Assembly (NCBI GenBank): GCA_041687095.1
Contig: JAWLCQ010000048.1
Span: 1 to 29,349, forward strand
Length of the DNA stretch: 29,349 nucleotides
Origin: JAWLCQ01 sp041687095
GTDB taxonomy: Bacteria > Planctomycetota > Phycisphaerae > SM23-33
Reading direction: 5' to 3'
In this document: in pieces, positions 1 to 6,332 of the stretch
Layout of the letters: the number at the start of each line of letters is the position of its first letter
How positions within the stretch are numbered: the first letter of the stretch is position 1
Made by a program: the position numbers and the translations under genes
Notes under the pieces: generated by a model
What the model was told of the DNA's origin: nothing
Databases searched by the model: none
Seen by the model: the letters and a program-made list of their open reading frames with translations, nothing else

Positions 1-1
1 C

Positions 2-67
2 GGCTGGCACATTCTGAACGAACGCCTGATCGGCTATCGGCTCTGCCAGCAACTGGGAAAAATGTGA
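2..67 (+). CDS. 3' end of an unidentified gene (partial)
   Basis: The window opens inside an open frame that reads 21 residues, GWHILNERLIGYRLCQQLGKM, and then a TGA stop. The composition is that of an ordinary helical protein C-terminus and differs from the low-complexity shadow frames nearby. The N-terminal part lies outside the window and I do not recognise the family. It is followed at once by an intergenic repeat, which fits a real gene end. Confidence is limited by the short length. Confidence 0.4.
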   Translation, partial: GWHILNERLIGYRLCQQLGKM

Positions 68-78
68 TAAAGAGACAG

Positions 79-252
79 CCCCTCGGGGAGAGGTGCCCGC
101 GCAGCGGGCGGTGAGGGGGCCCTCCGAGGACCGGCACGGCCACGAACTCGGAAGCGGCGGCTCGGCGAGTTCGAAGGCAAGCGGTCCGCCCAGCCCCCCC
201 CTCATCTGTCCCGCGACTTCGCTCGGGACATCTTCTCCCCCAGGGGAGAAGG
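79..252. repeat. Inverted pair of GGGGAGAGGTG-type intergenic repeats
   Basis: Between the first stop codon and the end of aroB lie two copies of a common bacterial intergenic palindrome type. Positions 79-120 read CCCCTCGGGGAGAGGTGCCC followed by a GCGCAGCGGGC hairpin and GGTGAGGGGG. Positions 194-252 carry a diverged, oppositely oriented version containing CCCCCCTCAT, a GTCCCGCGA/TCGGGAC hairpin and CTTCTCCCCCAGGGGAGAAGG. A third copy is at 24247-24296. Each can fold into a strong cruciform or RNA hairpin. Elements of this appearance are widespread; no function can be read from the sequence. Confidence 0.75.
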
Positions 253-265
253 GTTTCATTGCCGC

Positions 266-1360
266 CTACTCCGCCAGCGCCCCCACCGCCGTGCGGACGC
301 AGTCGGGGGTGATGTCGTCGAAGGTCGCCACCTCGCCCAGCGCCACGGGCAGGATCATGCGGACCCGTCCGCCGCGGTTCTTCTTGTCGTACTGCATCGA
401 CCGCCAGATCGCCTCGGGGTCCAGCCCCTCCAGCGTCACCGGCAGGTGCAGGTCACGGAGGATGGACCGCACGCGGGACGCCGCCCCGCGCTCGAGGAGC
501 CCGCGGTCGGCGGCGAGTTCGCACTCGGCGACGATGCCCAGCGAGACGGCCGCCCCGTGCGAGATGTTCTCATACCCGAGGGCCGCCTCAATGGCGTGGG
601 CGACCGTGTGCCCGAAGTTGAGGTGTTCGCGCTCGGCGGATTCGCGCTCGTCACCGGAGACGACGGCGGCCTTGATGGCGACGTTGCGGGCGACGAACGC
701 CTCCATGACCTGCGGGTCGCGGGAGAGGATCTCGCGCACGTGGCCCTCGATGAAGTCCAGCAGCGACGCGTCGCGGATGATCCCGTGCTTGACGCACTCG
801 CTGAGCCCCCCGCAGAACTCGCCCTCGGGGAGCGAGGCGAGCAGTTCAACGTCGATCAGCACCCCGCTGGGCTGGTGGAACGCTCCGATGAGGTTCTTGC
901 CCGTCGCGTGGTCCACGCCCGTCTTCCCGCCCACCGAGGCGTCGACGTCGGCGAGGAGGGTGGTAGGGCACTGCACCCACCGCAGGCCGCGCATGGTGGT
1001 GGCCGCGACGAACCCGGCCAGATCGCCCGTCACTCCGCCCCCCAGGGCGACGACGACGGTGCGGCGATCGACGGCGGGGTCGAGGCGGAAGAGGCCGTCG
1101 AAGATCTCGCTGCAGGTGACGAGGTTCTTGCGGTGCTCCCCGGCGGCGAAGGGCAGGAGCGTCGCGTCGATGCCCGCGCGCGTAAGGGAAGCGGCCGTGC
1201 GGGGGCCGTAGAGCGTGGCGACGGCGGCGTCGGAGATCACGACGGCGCGGTGGGTGGGGGCGGCGGCGGCGACGAAGGATCCGACGTCCTCCAGCACTCC
1301 GCGTCCGACGCGGACCTCGTAGCTGCGGTCGCCCAGTTCAACGCGGATGCTCTGCGCCAT
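266..1360 (-). CDS. aroB: 3-dehydroquinate synthase
   Basis: This 364-residue protein catalyses the second shikimate-pathway step, conversion of DAHP to 3-dehydroquinate, in the cytoplasm with NAD+ and a divalent metal. The signature GGGVTGDLAGF (residues 107-117), the stretch CPTTLLADVDASVGGKTGVD (131-150) and the metal ligands Glu188 (LSECVKHG), His251 (LNFGHTVAHA) and His268 (ISHGAA) are all present. Length matches the family. The ATG at 1360 lies inside the end of the upstream membrane-protein gene (23-bp overlap), so the two are probably co-transcribed and translationally coupled. No AroK or other shikimate gene is adjacent. Confidence 0.96.
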   Translation of the reverse strand: MAQSIRVELGDRSYEVRVGRGVLEDVGSFVAAAAPTHRAVVISDAAVATLYGPRTAASLTRAGIDATLLPFAAGEHRKNLVTCSEIFDGLFRLDPAVDRRTVVVALGGGVTGDLAGFVAATTMRGLRWVQCPTTLLADVDASVGGKTGVDHATGKNLIGAFHQPSGVLIDVELLASLPEGEFCGGLSECVKHGIIRDASLLDFIEGHVREILSRDPQVMEAFVARNVAIKAAVVSGDERESAEREHLNFGHTVAHAIEAALGYENISHGAAVSLGIVAECELAADRGLLERGAASRVRSILRDLHLPVTLEGLDPEAIWRSMQYDKKNRGGRVRMILPVALGEVATFDDITPDCVRTAVGALAE

Positions 1361-2501
1361 CGCCGTCGTCTCCGTGCTCGCGGCGGTACTGCTCCGCGGC
1401 GGCCTTGAGGTCGGGGTCCACCTCCCCCGGGTCCTCCTCGGGGGGCGGAGGGGGAGGCTTGGGGGGTTCGCGGCCGGGTTGCCCGGCGGCCTCGTCGGCG
1501 AGGTCGCGGAGGGGGCGGTACTTGGGGCCCCAACGGGCGGCGGGGTCGGCGGAGGCGACGGGCTCGGGGGCGGGGCGTTTGAGCTTCGCCCGCAGCAGGA
1601 CGAACGCGAACACCAGGAGGAGCACGAACCCCAGGATCAGCATCAGCCGCTGGTCGCTCAGGGGACCGGCGCCCCTCCCGCCCCGCGCCTCCATCTGCCA
1701 GGCGAGGACGACGGGGTAGTAGCGGAACTCGCCCTCCTCGGCCCGGTCGCGGAAGGTCTTGTAGAACACGCCCGCCAGGCCGATCTTCCGCCGCGCCTCG
1801 TAGCGGAACTCGTCGTCCCCGAGGACCTCGGCGGGCTTGCCCAGCAGCGGGCGGGGGTCGAAGGGCGCCAGGACGTACACGGGCTCGTCGTACGGGGTGG
1901 GGCTGGCGGCATTGAGGCAGTCGATTCGCCAGATCGCCCCGCGCGAGGCGGGCCACCACTTCGTGGGCGTGAACTCCCGCCCCGCCTCCCAGCGGATCAC
2001 GCGGAAGACGTAGACCTCCAGGCGCAGCGGAACGCCCGCGTAGCGCTGGGGGTAGGCGGCGAGGTTGGGGATGGCCGGGCGGTCGAGCGCGGCGAGCTGC
2101 TCGGGGCCCAGTTGGGGCATGCGGGAGACGCGGTCCATCCACAGGGTCAGGGCGGGCTCGTCGAGTTGCGCGGGACGGGAGAGGGCCACGCTGTAGGCGT
2201 CCTGCTCCTCGGGCGTCAGGCGGAGCAGGTCCTGCAGGCGGGTGAGCGGCGGGGCGGCCTCACCGCCGTCGGCGGGCCTCGTCGCCGCACCGTCCCCGGC
2301 CCCCGCGGGCGAGGCGGGGGCCCCGGCGGGGCCCTGTGCGTCGGCGGCGCCCGCGCCGCCCCCCCCCCACGGGCACAACCCGGGCAGGGCGTACTGGATG
2401 GCCATCAGCCCCAAGGCCGCCAGGAGCACCAGCAGCAGGGCCATTCGACCGAGCTTGCGGCCCGGTTCATCGGGAGCGGAGCTATCGGGTAACCATTTCA
2501 T
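1338..2501 (-). CDS. Two-pass membrane protein of unknown function
   Basis: The 387-residue protein starts MKWLPDSSAPDEPGRKLG. It has a hydrophobic segment at about residues 20-40 (MALLLVLLAALGLMAIQYAL), an Ala/Gly/Pro-rich linker, a central soluble domain rich in Trp, Tyr and Arg, a second hydrophobic segment near residues 295-315 (LMLILGFVLLLVFAFVLL), and a charged, proline-rich C-terminal tail. A periplasmic central domain held between two membrane anchors is the simplest topology. I do not recognise the family. The open frame continues far upstream without stops, but the promoter at 2511-2540 and the hydrophobic segment support the ATG at 2501. aroB overlaps its 3' end. Confidence 0.8.
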   Translation of the reverse strand: MKWLPDSSAPDEPGRKLGRMALLLVLLAALGLMAIQYALPGLCPWGGGGAGAADAQGPAGAPASPAGAGDGAATRPADGGEAAPPLTRLQDLLRLTPEEQDAYSVALSRPAQLDEPALTLWMDRVSRMPQLGPEQLAALDRPAIPNLAAYPQRYAGVPLRLEVYVFRVIRWEAGREFTPTKWWPASRGAIWRIDCLNAASPTPYDEPVYVLAPFDPRPLLGKPAEVLGDDEFRYEARRKIGLAGVFYKTFRDRAEEGEFRYYPVVLAWQMEARGGRGAGPLSDQRLMLILGFVLLLVFAFVLLRAKLKRPAPEPVASADPAARWGPKYRPLRDLADEAAGQPGREPPKPPPPPPEEDPGEVDPDLKAAAEQYRREHGDDGDGAEHPR

Positions 2502-2510
2502 AGCGGGTCC

Positions 2511-2540
2511 ATTGTAGCGGCCAAACGCAACGGGTGTCAA
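2511..2540 (-). promoter_or_regulatory. Sigma70-type promoter for the membrane protein-aroB pair, near-leaderless
   Basis: On the minus strand TTGACA (2540-2535) is followed by an 18-bp spacer and TACAAT (2516-2511). Only 9 nt separate the -10 hexamer from the ATG at 2501, so the transcript would begin within about 3 nt of the start codon. No Shine-Dalgarno sequence is visible in front of this ATG. Confidence 0.7.
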
Positions 2541-2615
2541 AGCGGAGCCGTCGCCAACCTCCTCCATAGAATGAACCAAGACGGGTAACTCCTCCCATAG
2601 CGAAAGGGGTCTGCG

Positions 2616-4019
2616 ATGCATCACTCGACAGCCAACCAGTTCCTCATGAGGTTCCCGCGGCGGCTCCGAAGCGGGCGGGGGCTTATCCCGGCCGTGGTCC
2701 TGCTGCTCCTGATGGCAGCCCCCGTCGTGGGGCAGTACGGGGGGGACAATCCGGGGGAAGGCACGTGGCCGGTGATCTCCGTCAGCGTGGCGGTGGTGGA
2801 CGGCGTGGTCTGGGTGACGGGCCGCGACGCCTCCACCAGCGGGCGAATCATCTGGCAGTATCCGCTGGTGGGGAACCGGGGCGGAGTGGCCCTGGACAGC
2901 GGGCCCCTGACGACGTACGTGGTGACAGGCGGGCGGCGGTTCCTGATCCACAACGCCACCGGGGAGGCCGCGGAGATGCGGGACGGGGAGGTATACCAGC
3001 GGTACGGCCCCGGGGGCGGACAGTTGTATCCCCCGCGGGAAGCCCCCCCCACCCCCACCCCCGAGACCGATGCCAACCAGTTCGCCGAACCCGGGGTGCT
3101 GGGCGGTGAGGGCGCCACGGCCGAGCGGCCGCAGGACCTGCCCCCGCGGGTCCGCCTGCCGGCGAACGTGCGGCGGGAGGTGGATGCGCTCCGCCGCCGC
3201 GAGCAGCGGCTGCAGGACCTGATCGCGGCGCACGAGGAGTTGGCGGCCGCCCTCCTCCGGCTGGAGGAGGCCCGCGAGTGGGACGCCAACGCCGCCGACC
3301 TCCGCGCCGAGGAACTCGCCGTCACCCGCGCCCGCACCCGCCTGGCGCAGCAGGAGCGGACGACGATGGCCAGCCTCCGCACACCGGCGACCCCGGGCCG
3401 GGACGCCAACGACGTGGGCCTGCCCGAAGTCCGCGAGACCCCCGAACTCCGCCAGGCCCAGGAGCGCGTCGTGAGCCTGACGGAGGACCTCAACATGGCC
3501 GTCATCCGCTATAACCGCCTGCAGCGCGAGGAGGCGCCCCGCGCCCGGGTCAACCAGGTCCAGGACCAGATCTTCACGCTGCAGGAGCAGATCCAGGCGG
3601 CACGCGTGCAGTTGCAGCTCGAAACCATGCTCGCCGCCCTGCCCGAGGCGTCGGCGGTCGATCCCAACCTGCGGGCCCGCATCGAGAGTACCTACACCGA
3701 GATCCTGGACCTGCGCGACGCTCTCGGCCGCCTCGAACGCATCGCCGAGCGGCAACGGCCGCAACGGAACGAGACCCGCGCCTACTTCGTCGCCTACCAG
3801 CAGACGGTCGGGCAGATCATGTCCCTCTACAACCGGCTCACCGAGGCCGAGAACCGGTTCGAATCCCTCCGCCGCCAGGCCATGCGTACCAACGGCCCAC
3901 AGGGGGACGGGAGTACGGGGAGACCGCAGGGCCGGAACACTGGAAGACCGAGCAACGGAGATACCCGACGGCCACGGGACGCGAATTCCGGCGGGCCGGG
4001 CGGGCGGACACCGGGGTAG
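2616..4019 (+). CDS. Secreted coiled-coil protein of unknown function
   Basis: This 467-residue protein begins with a signal peptide: basic residues RFPRRLRSGRG, then a hydrophobic core LIPAVVLLLLMAAPVVG with likely cleavage near Gln40. Residues 48-130 form a small, beta-rich domain with repeated Val/Gly/Trp patterns (ISVSVAVVDGVVWVTG, TYVVTGGRRFLIHN). From about residue 180 to 420 the sequence is heptad-like, alternating Leu with Glu, Arg and Gln, as in a long coiled coil. The tail (about 430-467) is Gly/Arg/Pro/Asn-rich and disordered. AAAGGGG sits 6 nt before the ATG and supports this start, although Met11 would give a more standard signal peptide. It probably acts in the periplasm or cell envelope; the family is not recognised. 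Confidence 0.8.
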   Translation: MHHSTANQFLMRFPRRLRSGRGLIPAVVLLLLMAAPVVGQYGGDNPGEGTWPVISVSVAVVDGVVWVTGRDASTSGRIIWQYPLVGNRGGVALDSGPLTTYVVTGGRRFLIHNATGEAAEMRDGEVYQRYGPGGGQLYPPREAPPTPTPETDANQFAEPGVLGGEGATAERPQDLPPRVRLPANVRREVDALRRREQRLQDLIAAHEELAAALLRLEEAREWDANAADLRAEELAVTRARTRLAQQERTTMASLRTPATPGRDANDVGLPEVRETPELRQAQERVVSLTEDLNMAVIRYNRLQREEAPRARVNQVQDQIFTLQEQIQAARVQLQLETMLAALPEASAVDPNLRARIESTYTEILDLRDALGRLERIAERQRPQRNETRAYFVAYQQTVGQIMSLYNRLTEAENRFESLRRQAMRTNGPQGDGSTGRPQGRNTGRPSNGDTRRPRDANSGGPGGRTPG

Positions 4020-4030
4020 GAACGGGGACC

Positions 4031-5278
4031 TTAGCGGCGAGTCCCTCGTGCCGGCTTCCGCGTCCCCCCCGCCTTGCGGAGGGCTTGGTCGAGGTCGGCG
4101 AGGATGTCGTCGGCGTCCTCCATCCCGACGGCGAGGCGGATGAGGCCGTCCGTAATCCCCAGCGCCAGCCGCTCCTTCCGCGTGTTGTGGTAGTAGCTCA
4201 CCGTCGCCGGGTGCGTGATCAGCGTCTCCACGCCTCCGAGGCTGGGGGCGATGAAGCACAGCTCCAGGTGGTCCAGGAACCGCTTGGCCGTCTCCATCCC
4301 CCCGCGGATGTCGAAGGTCACCACGCCCCCGAACCCGGTCATCTGCGCCTGGGCGGTTTCGTAGTGCGGGTGCGAGGGCAAACCGGGGTAGTACACCCGC
4401 TTCACCAGCGGGTGCTCCTCCAGGTACTGCGCCAGGCGGAGCCCGGTGGCGTTGTGGACGGCCATGCGGACGGCGAAGGTCTTGAGCCCGCGGAGCAGCA
4501 GGTAGCAGTTGTGCGGGTCGATCACCCCGCCGATGGCCTTGTGCAGGGCGCGGACGCGTTCGACGAGGTCCTTGCGCCCCAGCAGCGCCCCGGCGAGCAG
4601 GTCGTTGTGCCCGGCGAGGTACTTGGTGCAGGACTGCAGCACGAGGTCCACGCCCCACTCGAGGGGGCGCTGGTTGAAGGGCGTGGCGAAGGTGCTGTCG
4701 ATGAGCGTGAGGACCCCGTGCTTCTGGGCGATCGTGCGCAGCTTTTCGAGATCGAAGATGTTGAGGTACGGGTTGGTGGGGCTCTCGGAGAAGATGAACT
4801 GGGTGTTGGGGCGGACGGCGGCGTCGAGGGCGTCGTAGTCGCCGAACGGGACGATGGTGCACTCGACCCCGAACCGCTGGAGGTAGGAGGAGCAGAATTC
4901 GAGGGTCTTCTTGTAGGCGTCGTCGGTGATGACGATGTGGTCCCCGGTGCTCACCAGGGCGAGGATGGTGGTGCTGATCGCGCTCATGCCGCTGGCAAAG
5001 ACGACGCAGTCCTCGGCCCCTTCGAGGGCGGCGAGGCGGCGGGCGGCGACCTTCTCGGTGGGATTCCCGTAGCGGCCGTACTCGTAGCGTTCCTTCCCGC
5101 CCTGGGTGTAGGCGGCGACCTCGCGGGAGTCCTTGAACGCGTAGGTGGAGGTCTGGACGATGGGGGTGGTGATGGCGTCGGCGTAGTGGAGGCGATCCTC
5201 CCCGGCGTGGATGGCCCGCGTGGACAGTCCACGTTTCGACATCGCCGAACCCGTGCTCTTCCCGGTCGTTCGCTTCAT
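4031..5278 (-). CDS. Cystathionine gamma-synthase family PLP enzyme
   Basis: The 415-residue protein belongs to the Cys/Met metabolism PLP family, which carries out gamma-replacement or beta/gamma-elimination on homoserine esters, cysteine or cystathionine. Family features are TRAIHAGED near the N-terminus, the PLP-binding YGRYGNPT (residues 67-74), SGMSAI, Asp194 in LIDSTFATP, the Schiff-base Lys219 in SCTKYLAGHND, and the C-terminal SLGGVETLITHPATVSY. The sequence resembles cystathionine gamma-synthase, but a lyase or O-acylhomoserine sulfhydrylase cannot be excluded. Start choice: the ATG at 5278 follows GGGAG at 9 nt; 5284 and 5242 are alternatives. The promoter at 5334-5362 rules out a start further upstream. 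It ends 12 bp from the convergent coiled-coil gene. Confidence 0.9.
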   Translation of the reverse strand: MKRTTGKSTGSAMSKRGLSTRAIHAGEDRLHYADAITTPIVQTSTYAFKDSREVAAYTQGGKERYEYGRYGNPTEKVAARRLAALEGAEDCVVFASGMSAISTTILALVSTGDHIVITDDAYKKTLEFCSSYLQRFGVECTIVPFGDYDALDAAVRPNTQFIFSESPTNPYLNIFDLEKLRTIAQKHGVLTLIDSTFATPFNQRPLEWGVDLVLQSCTKYLAGHNDLLAGALLGRKDLVERVRALHKAIGGVIDPHNCYLLLRGLKTFAVRMAVHNATGLRLAQYLEEHPLVKRVYYPGLPSHPHYETAQAQMTGFGGVVTFDIRGGMETAKRFLDHLELCFIAPSLGGVETLITHPATVSYYHNTRKERLALGITDGLIRLAVGMEDADDILADLDQALRKAGGTRKPARGTRR

Positions 5279-5333
5279 GTGCATGCACTCCCGCCCCGCA
5301 CGCACGGGCAGCGGCGCGCGCGGAGCAGGGACC

Positions 5334-5362
5334 AGCGTACCGGGAGGGCCCGCGGGGATCAA
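5334..5362 (-). promoter_or_regulatory. Promoter of the cystathionine gamma-synthase-type gene
   Basis: On the minus strand TTGATC (5362-5357), a 17-bp spacer and TACGCT (5339-5334) form a sigma70-like promoter about 50 nt before the ATG at 5278. The same -10 sequence, TACGCT with a 17-bp spacer, is found in front of atpZ. Confidence 0.55.
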
Positions 5363-5399
5363 TGGCGTGAAGGCGCAAGAGACTGCGGATTGGTAACCG

Positions 5400-5433
5400 T
5401 TCACGCCCTTCCAAGCAGCCGGAAGGGCGTGAA
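5400..5433. repeat. Perfect 13-bp-stem hairpin with a dispersed GTAACCGTTCACG motif
   Basis: TTCACGCCCTTCC (5400-5412) and GGAAGGGCGTGAA (5421-5433) are perfect reverse complements around an 8-nt loop. The left flank forms the 13-mer GTAACCGTTCACG (5393-5405), which recurs exactly at 18294-18306 beside another repeat. It lies upstream of the promoter of the cystathionine gamma-synthase-type gene, so it is not part of that mRNA. Confidence 0.7.
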
Positions 5434-5490
5434 GAAAGGGGCGTGTCGGCGCCCAGGGGAGCGACCTTCTTTTCTGGCCACCGTTCCCGG

Positions 5491-5590
5491 GGTGCCACCC
5501 TCAAGCGGCGCTGTTTGCCGCTTGGGGGTGCCACGGCCGGGGGGGCAGCACCCCCAAGCCGCGAACAGCATGCGGCTTGAGGGGGGCACC
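5491..5590. repeat. Inverted pair of a 44-bp GTGCCAC palindrome family
   Basis: Positions 5491-5532 fold as GCCACCCTCAAGCGGC / GCCGCTTGGGGGTGCC around a GCTGTTT loop. Positions 5546-5590 carry the reverse-oriented relative, CACCCCCAAGCCGC / GCGGCTTGAGGGGGG around GAACAGCAT. The reverse complement of the first aligns along its full length with the second, including the AACAGC loop. Two further hairpins of the family are at 6078-6098 and 6121-6145. Confidence 0.75.
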
Positions 5591-5712
5591 CACACCAAGG
5601 TTCCGTTCCATGAGCGGCTACCTCTTCTGCCAGAACAGAAGGTCGCTCACGCGCCCAGGCGAACGGCCTGTCCCCTCTCCCCGCCAGCCCCGTGCCGCTT
5701 GCCTCTTCTTCT

Positions 5713-6012
5713 CCCCACCGACCCCGCGGCGGTGGTAAGCGGCTATCGACTACGGCGGCGGTCCCCGCCCATCCCGCTCGTCCTCCTGCTCCCCACCGAC
5801 CCTGCGTCGGTGGTAAGCCGGCTTCCTGACTACGGGATCACCAACGGGCGCGGACGATGGGCGGACCCGGCGCAGCGGCCGTAGTCGAGAGCCGTTTGAA
5901 CCACCGACGCGAGGTCGGTGGGGAAAAGAAGAAGCAGCAGAAGAAGAAAGAGATCCGTGGGCCCGGGCGAGTAGTCGATAGCCGCCTTCCACCGACGCGG
6001 GGTCGGTGGGGA
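5713..6012. repeat. Four copies of a 43-bp palindromic element, two in each orientation
   Basis: The copies are 5713-5753, 5791-5833 (forward), 5881-5923 and 5971-6012 (reverse). Each has an 8-bp stem, CCACCGAC...GTCGGTGG, with a 5-nt loop (the first copy has a decayed stem), and one flank ending in a TAAGCGGCTATCGACTAC-like tail. Arrangement head-to-head in two pairs resembles REP/BIME clusters. No RAYT transposase is present nearby. A purine-rich spacer, GGGGAAAAGAAGAAGCAGCA onward, follows the third copy. Confidence 0.85.
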
Positions 6013-6072
6013 GGTTCGGACGGCGGCGTCCTTCTGCCCCCCCCCAGGGCCATTGCAAAGTTCAATTCGCCG

Positions 6073-6150
6073 GGTGCCACGGGTTCGCAGAACCCGTGTT
6101 CCGCCGCACGCTCGTAGGAGCACGGCTGCAAACAGCGCAGCCGTGGCACC
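6073..6150. repeat. Nested GTGCCAC-family hairpins
   Basis: An outer inverted repeat, GGTGCCAC (6073-6080) and GTGGCACC (6143-6150), encloses two hairpins: CACGGGTT-CGCAG-AACCCGTG (6078-6098) and CACGGCTGC-AAACAGC-GCAGCCGTG (6121-6145, perfect 9-bp stem). The AAACAGC loop matches that of the palindromes at 5491-5590, marking one family. Confidence 0.75.
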
Positions 6151-6278
6151 CGCGACTGCGAGTTTGCGATGGCCCTGCCCCCCCCGGGGGCACCGCATGA
6201 ACGGTTGCCGAGAATCGAAACCGGGAGCGGGCGCAGCCCGCGCTGCGTCTCTGCGGCCCATCCTTTCACGCCCCGTCC

Positions 6279-6322
6279 GCGGAGGGGACGCTGGATCCTC
6301 GCCCACGCAAACCCGCAATCGC
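6279..6322 (-). repeat. Dispersed element shared with the atpA-atpG junction
   Basis: Read on the minus strand, GGGTTTGCGTGGGCGAGGAT and the following CGTCCCCTCCGCGGA match, with a few differences, the stretch at 11922-11961 just downstream of atpA. In both places the element begins within about 15 nt after a stop codon on the same strand. It may be a mobile repeat that tolerates 3' untranslated regions or it may act in mRNA 3' processing. Confidence 0.65.
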
Positions 6323-6332
6323 CGCGCAGCGG

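Larger units (their letters stand above)
5285..6332. other. 1-kb intergenic repeat cluster without a convincing gene
   Basis: The frames open across this stretch are low-complexity and overlap palindromes, so I call no gene. It contains, in order, a promoter, a 13-bp-stem hairpin (5400-5433), a 19-bp inverted repeat with one mismatch whose arms are near 5460-5479 and 5628-5647 (arm AGCGACCTTCTTTTCTGGC), two inverted copies of a GTGCCAC-family palindrome nested inside it, four copies of a 43-bp palindromic element, two more GTGCCAC-type hairpins (6073-6150) flanked by an AGGGCCATTGCAAA/TTTGCGATGGCCCT inverted pair, and a dispersed element at 6279-6322. Confidence 0.75.

Noticed and set aside
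1338..5534. A 1398-residue open frame on the minus strand
   Set aside because: Only its last 387 residues behave like protein. The rest runs antisense or out of frame through the coiled-coil and PLP-enzyme genes and is an effect of high GC.
4085..5884. A 599-residue plus-strand open frame
   Set aside because: It is antisense to the PLP enzyme and continues through palindromic repeats; no domain is recognisable.
5713..6012. The 43-bp palindromes as Rho-independent terminators
   Set aside because: They occur in four copies on both strands, without T tracts, and no gene ends next to them on the proper strand.
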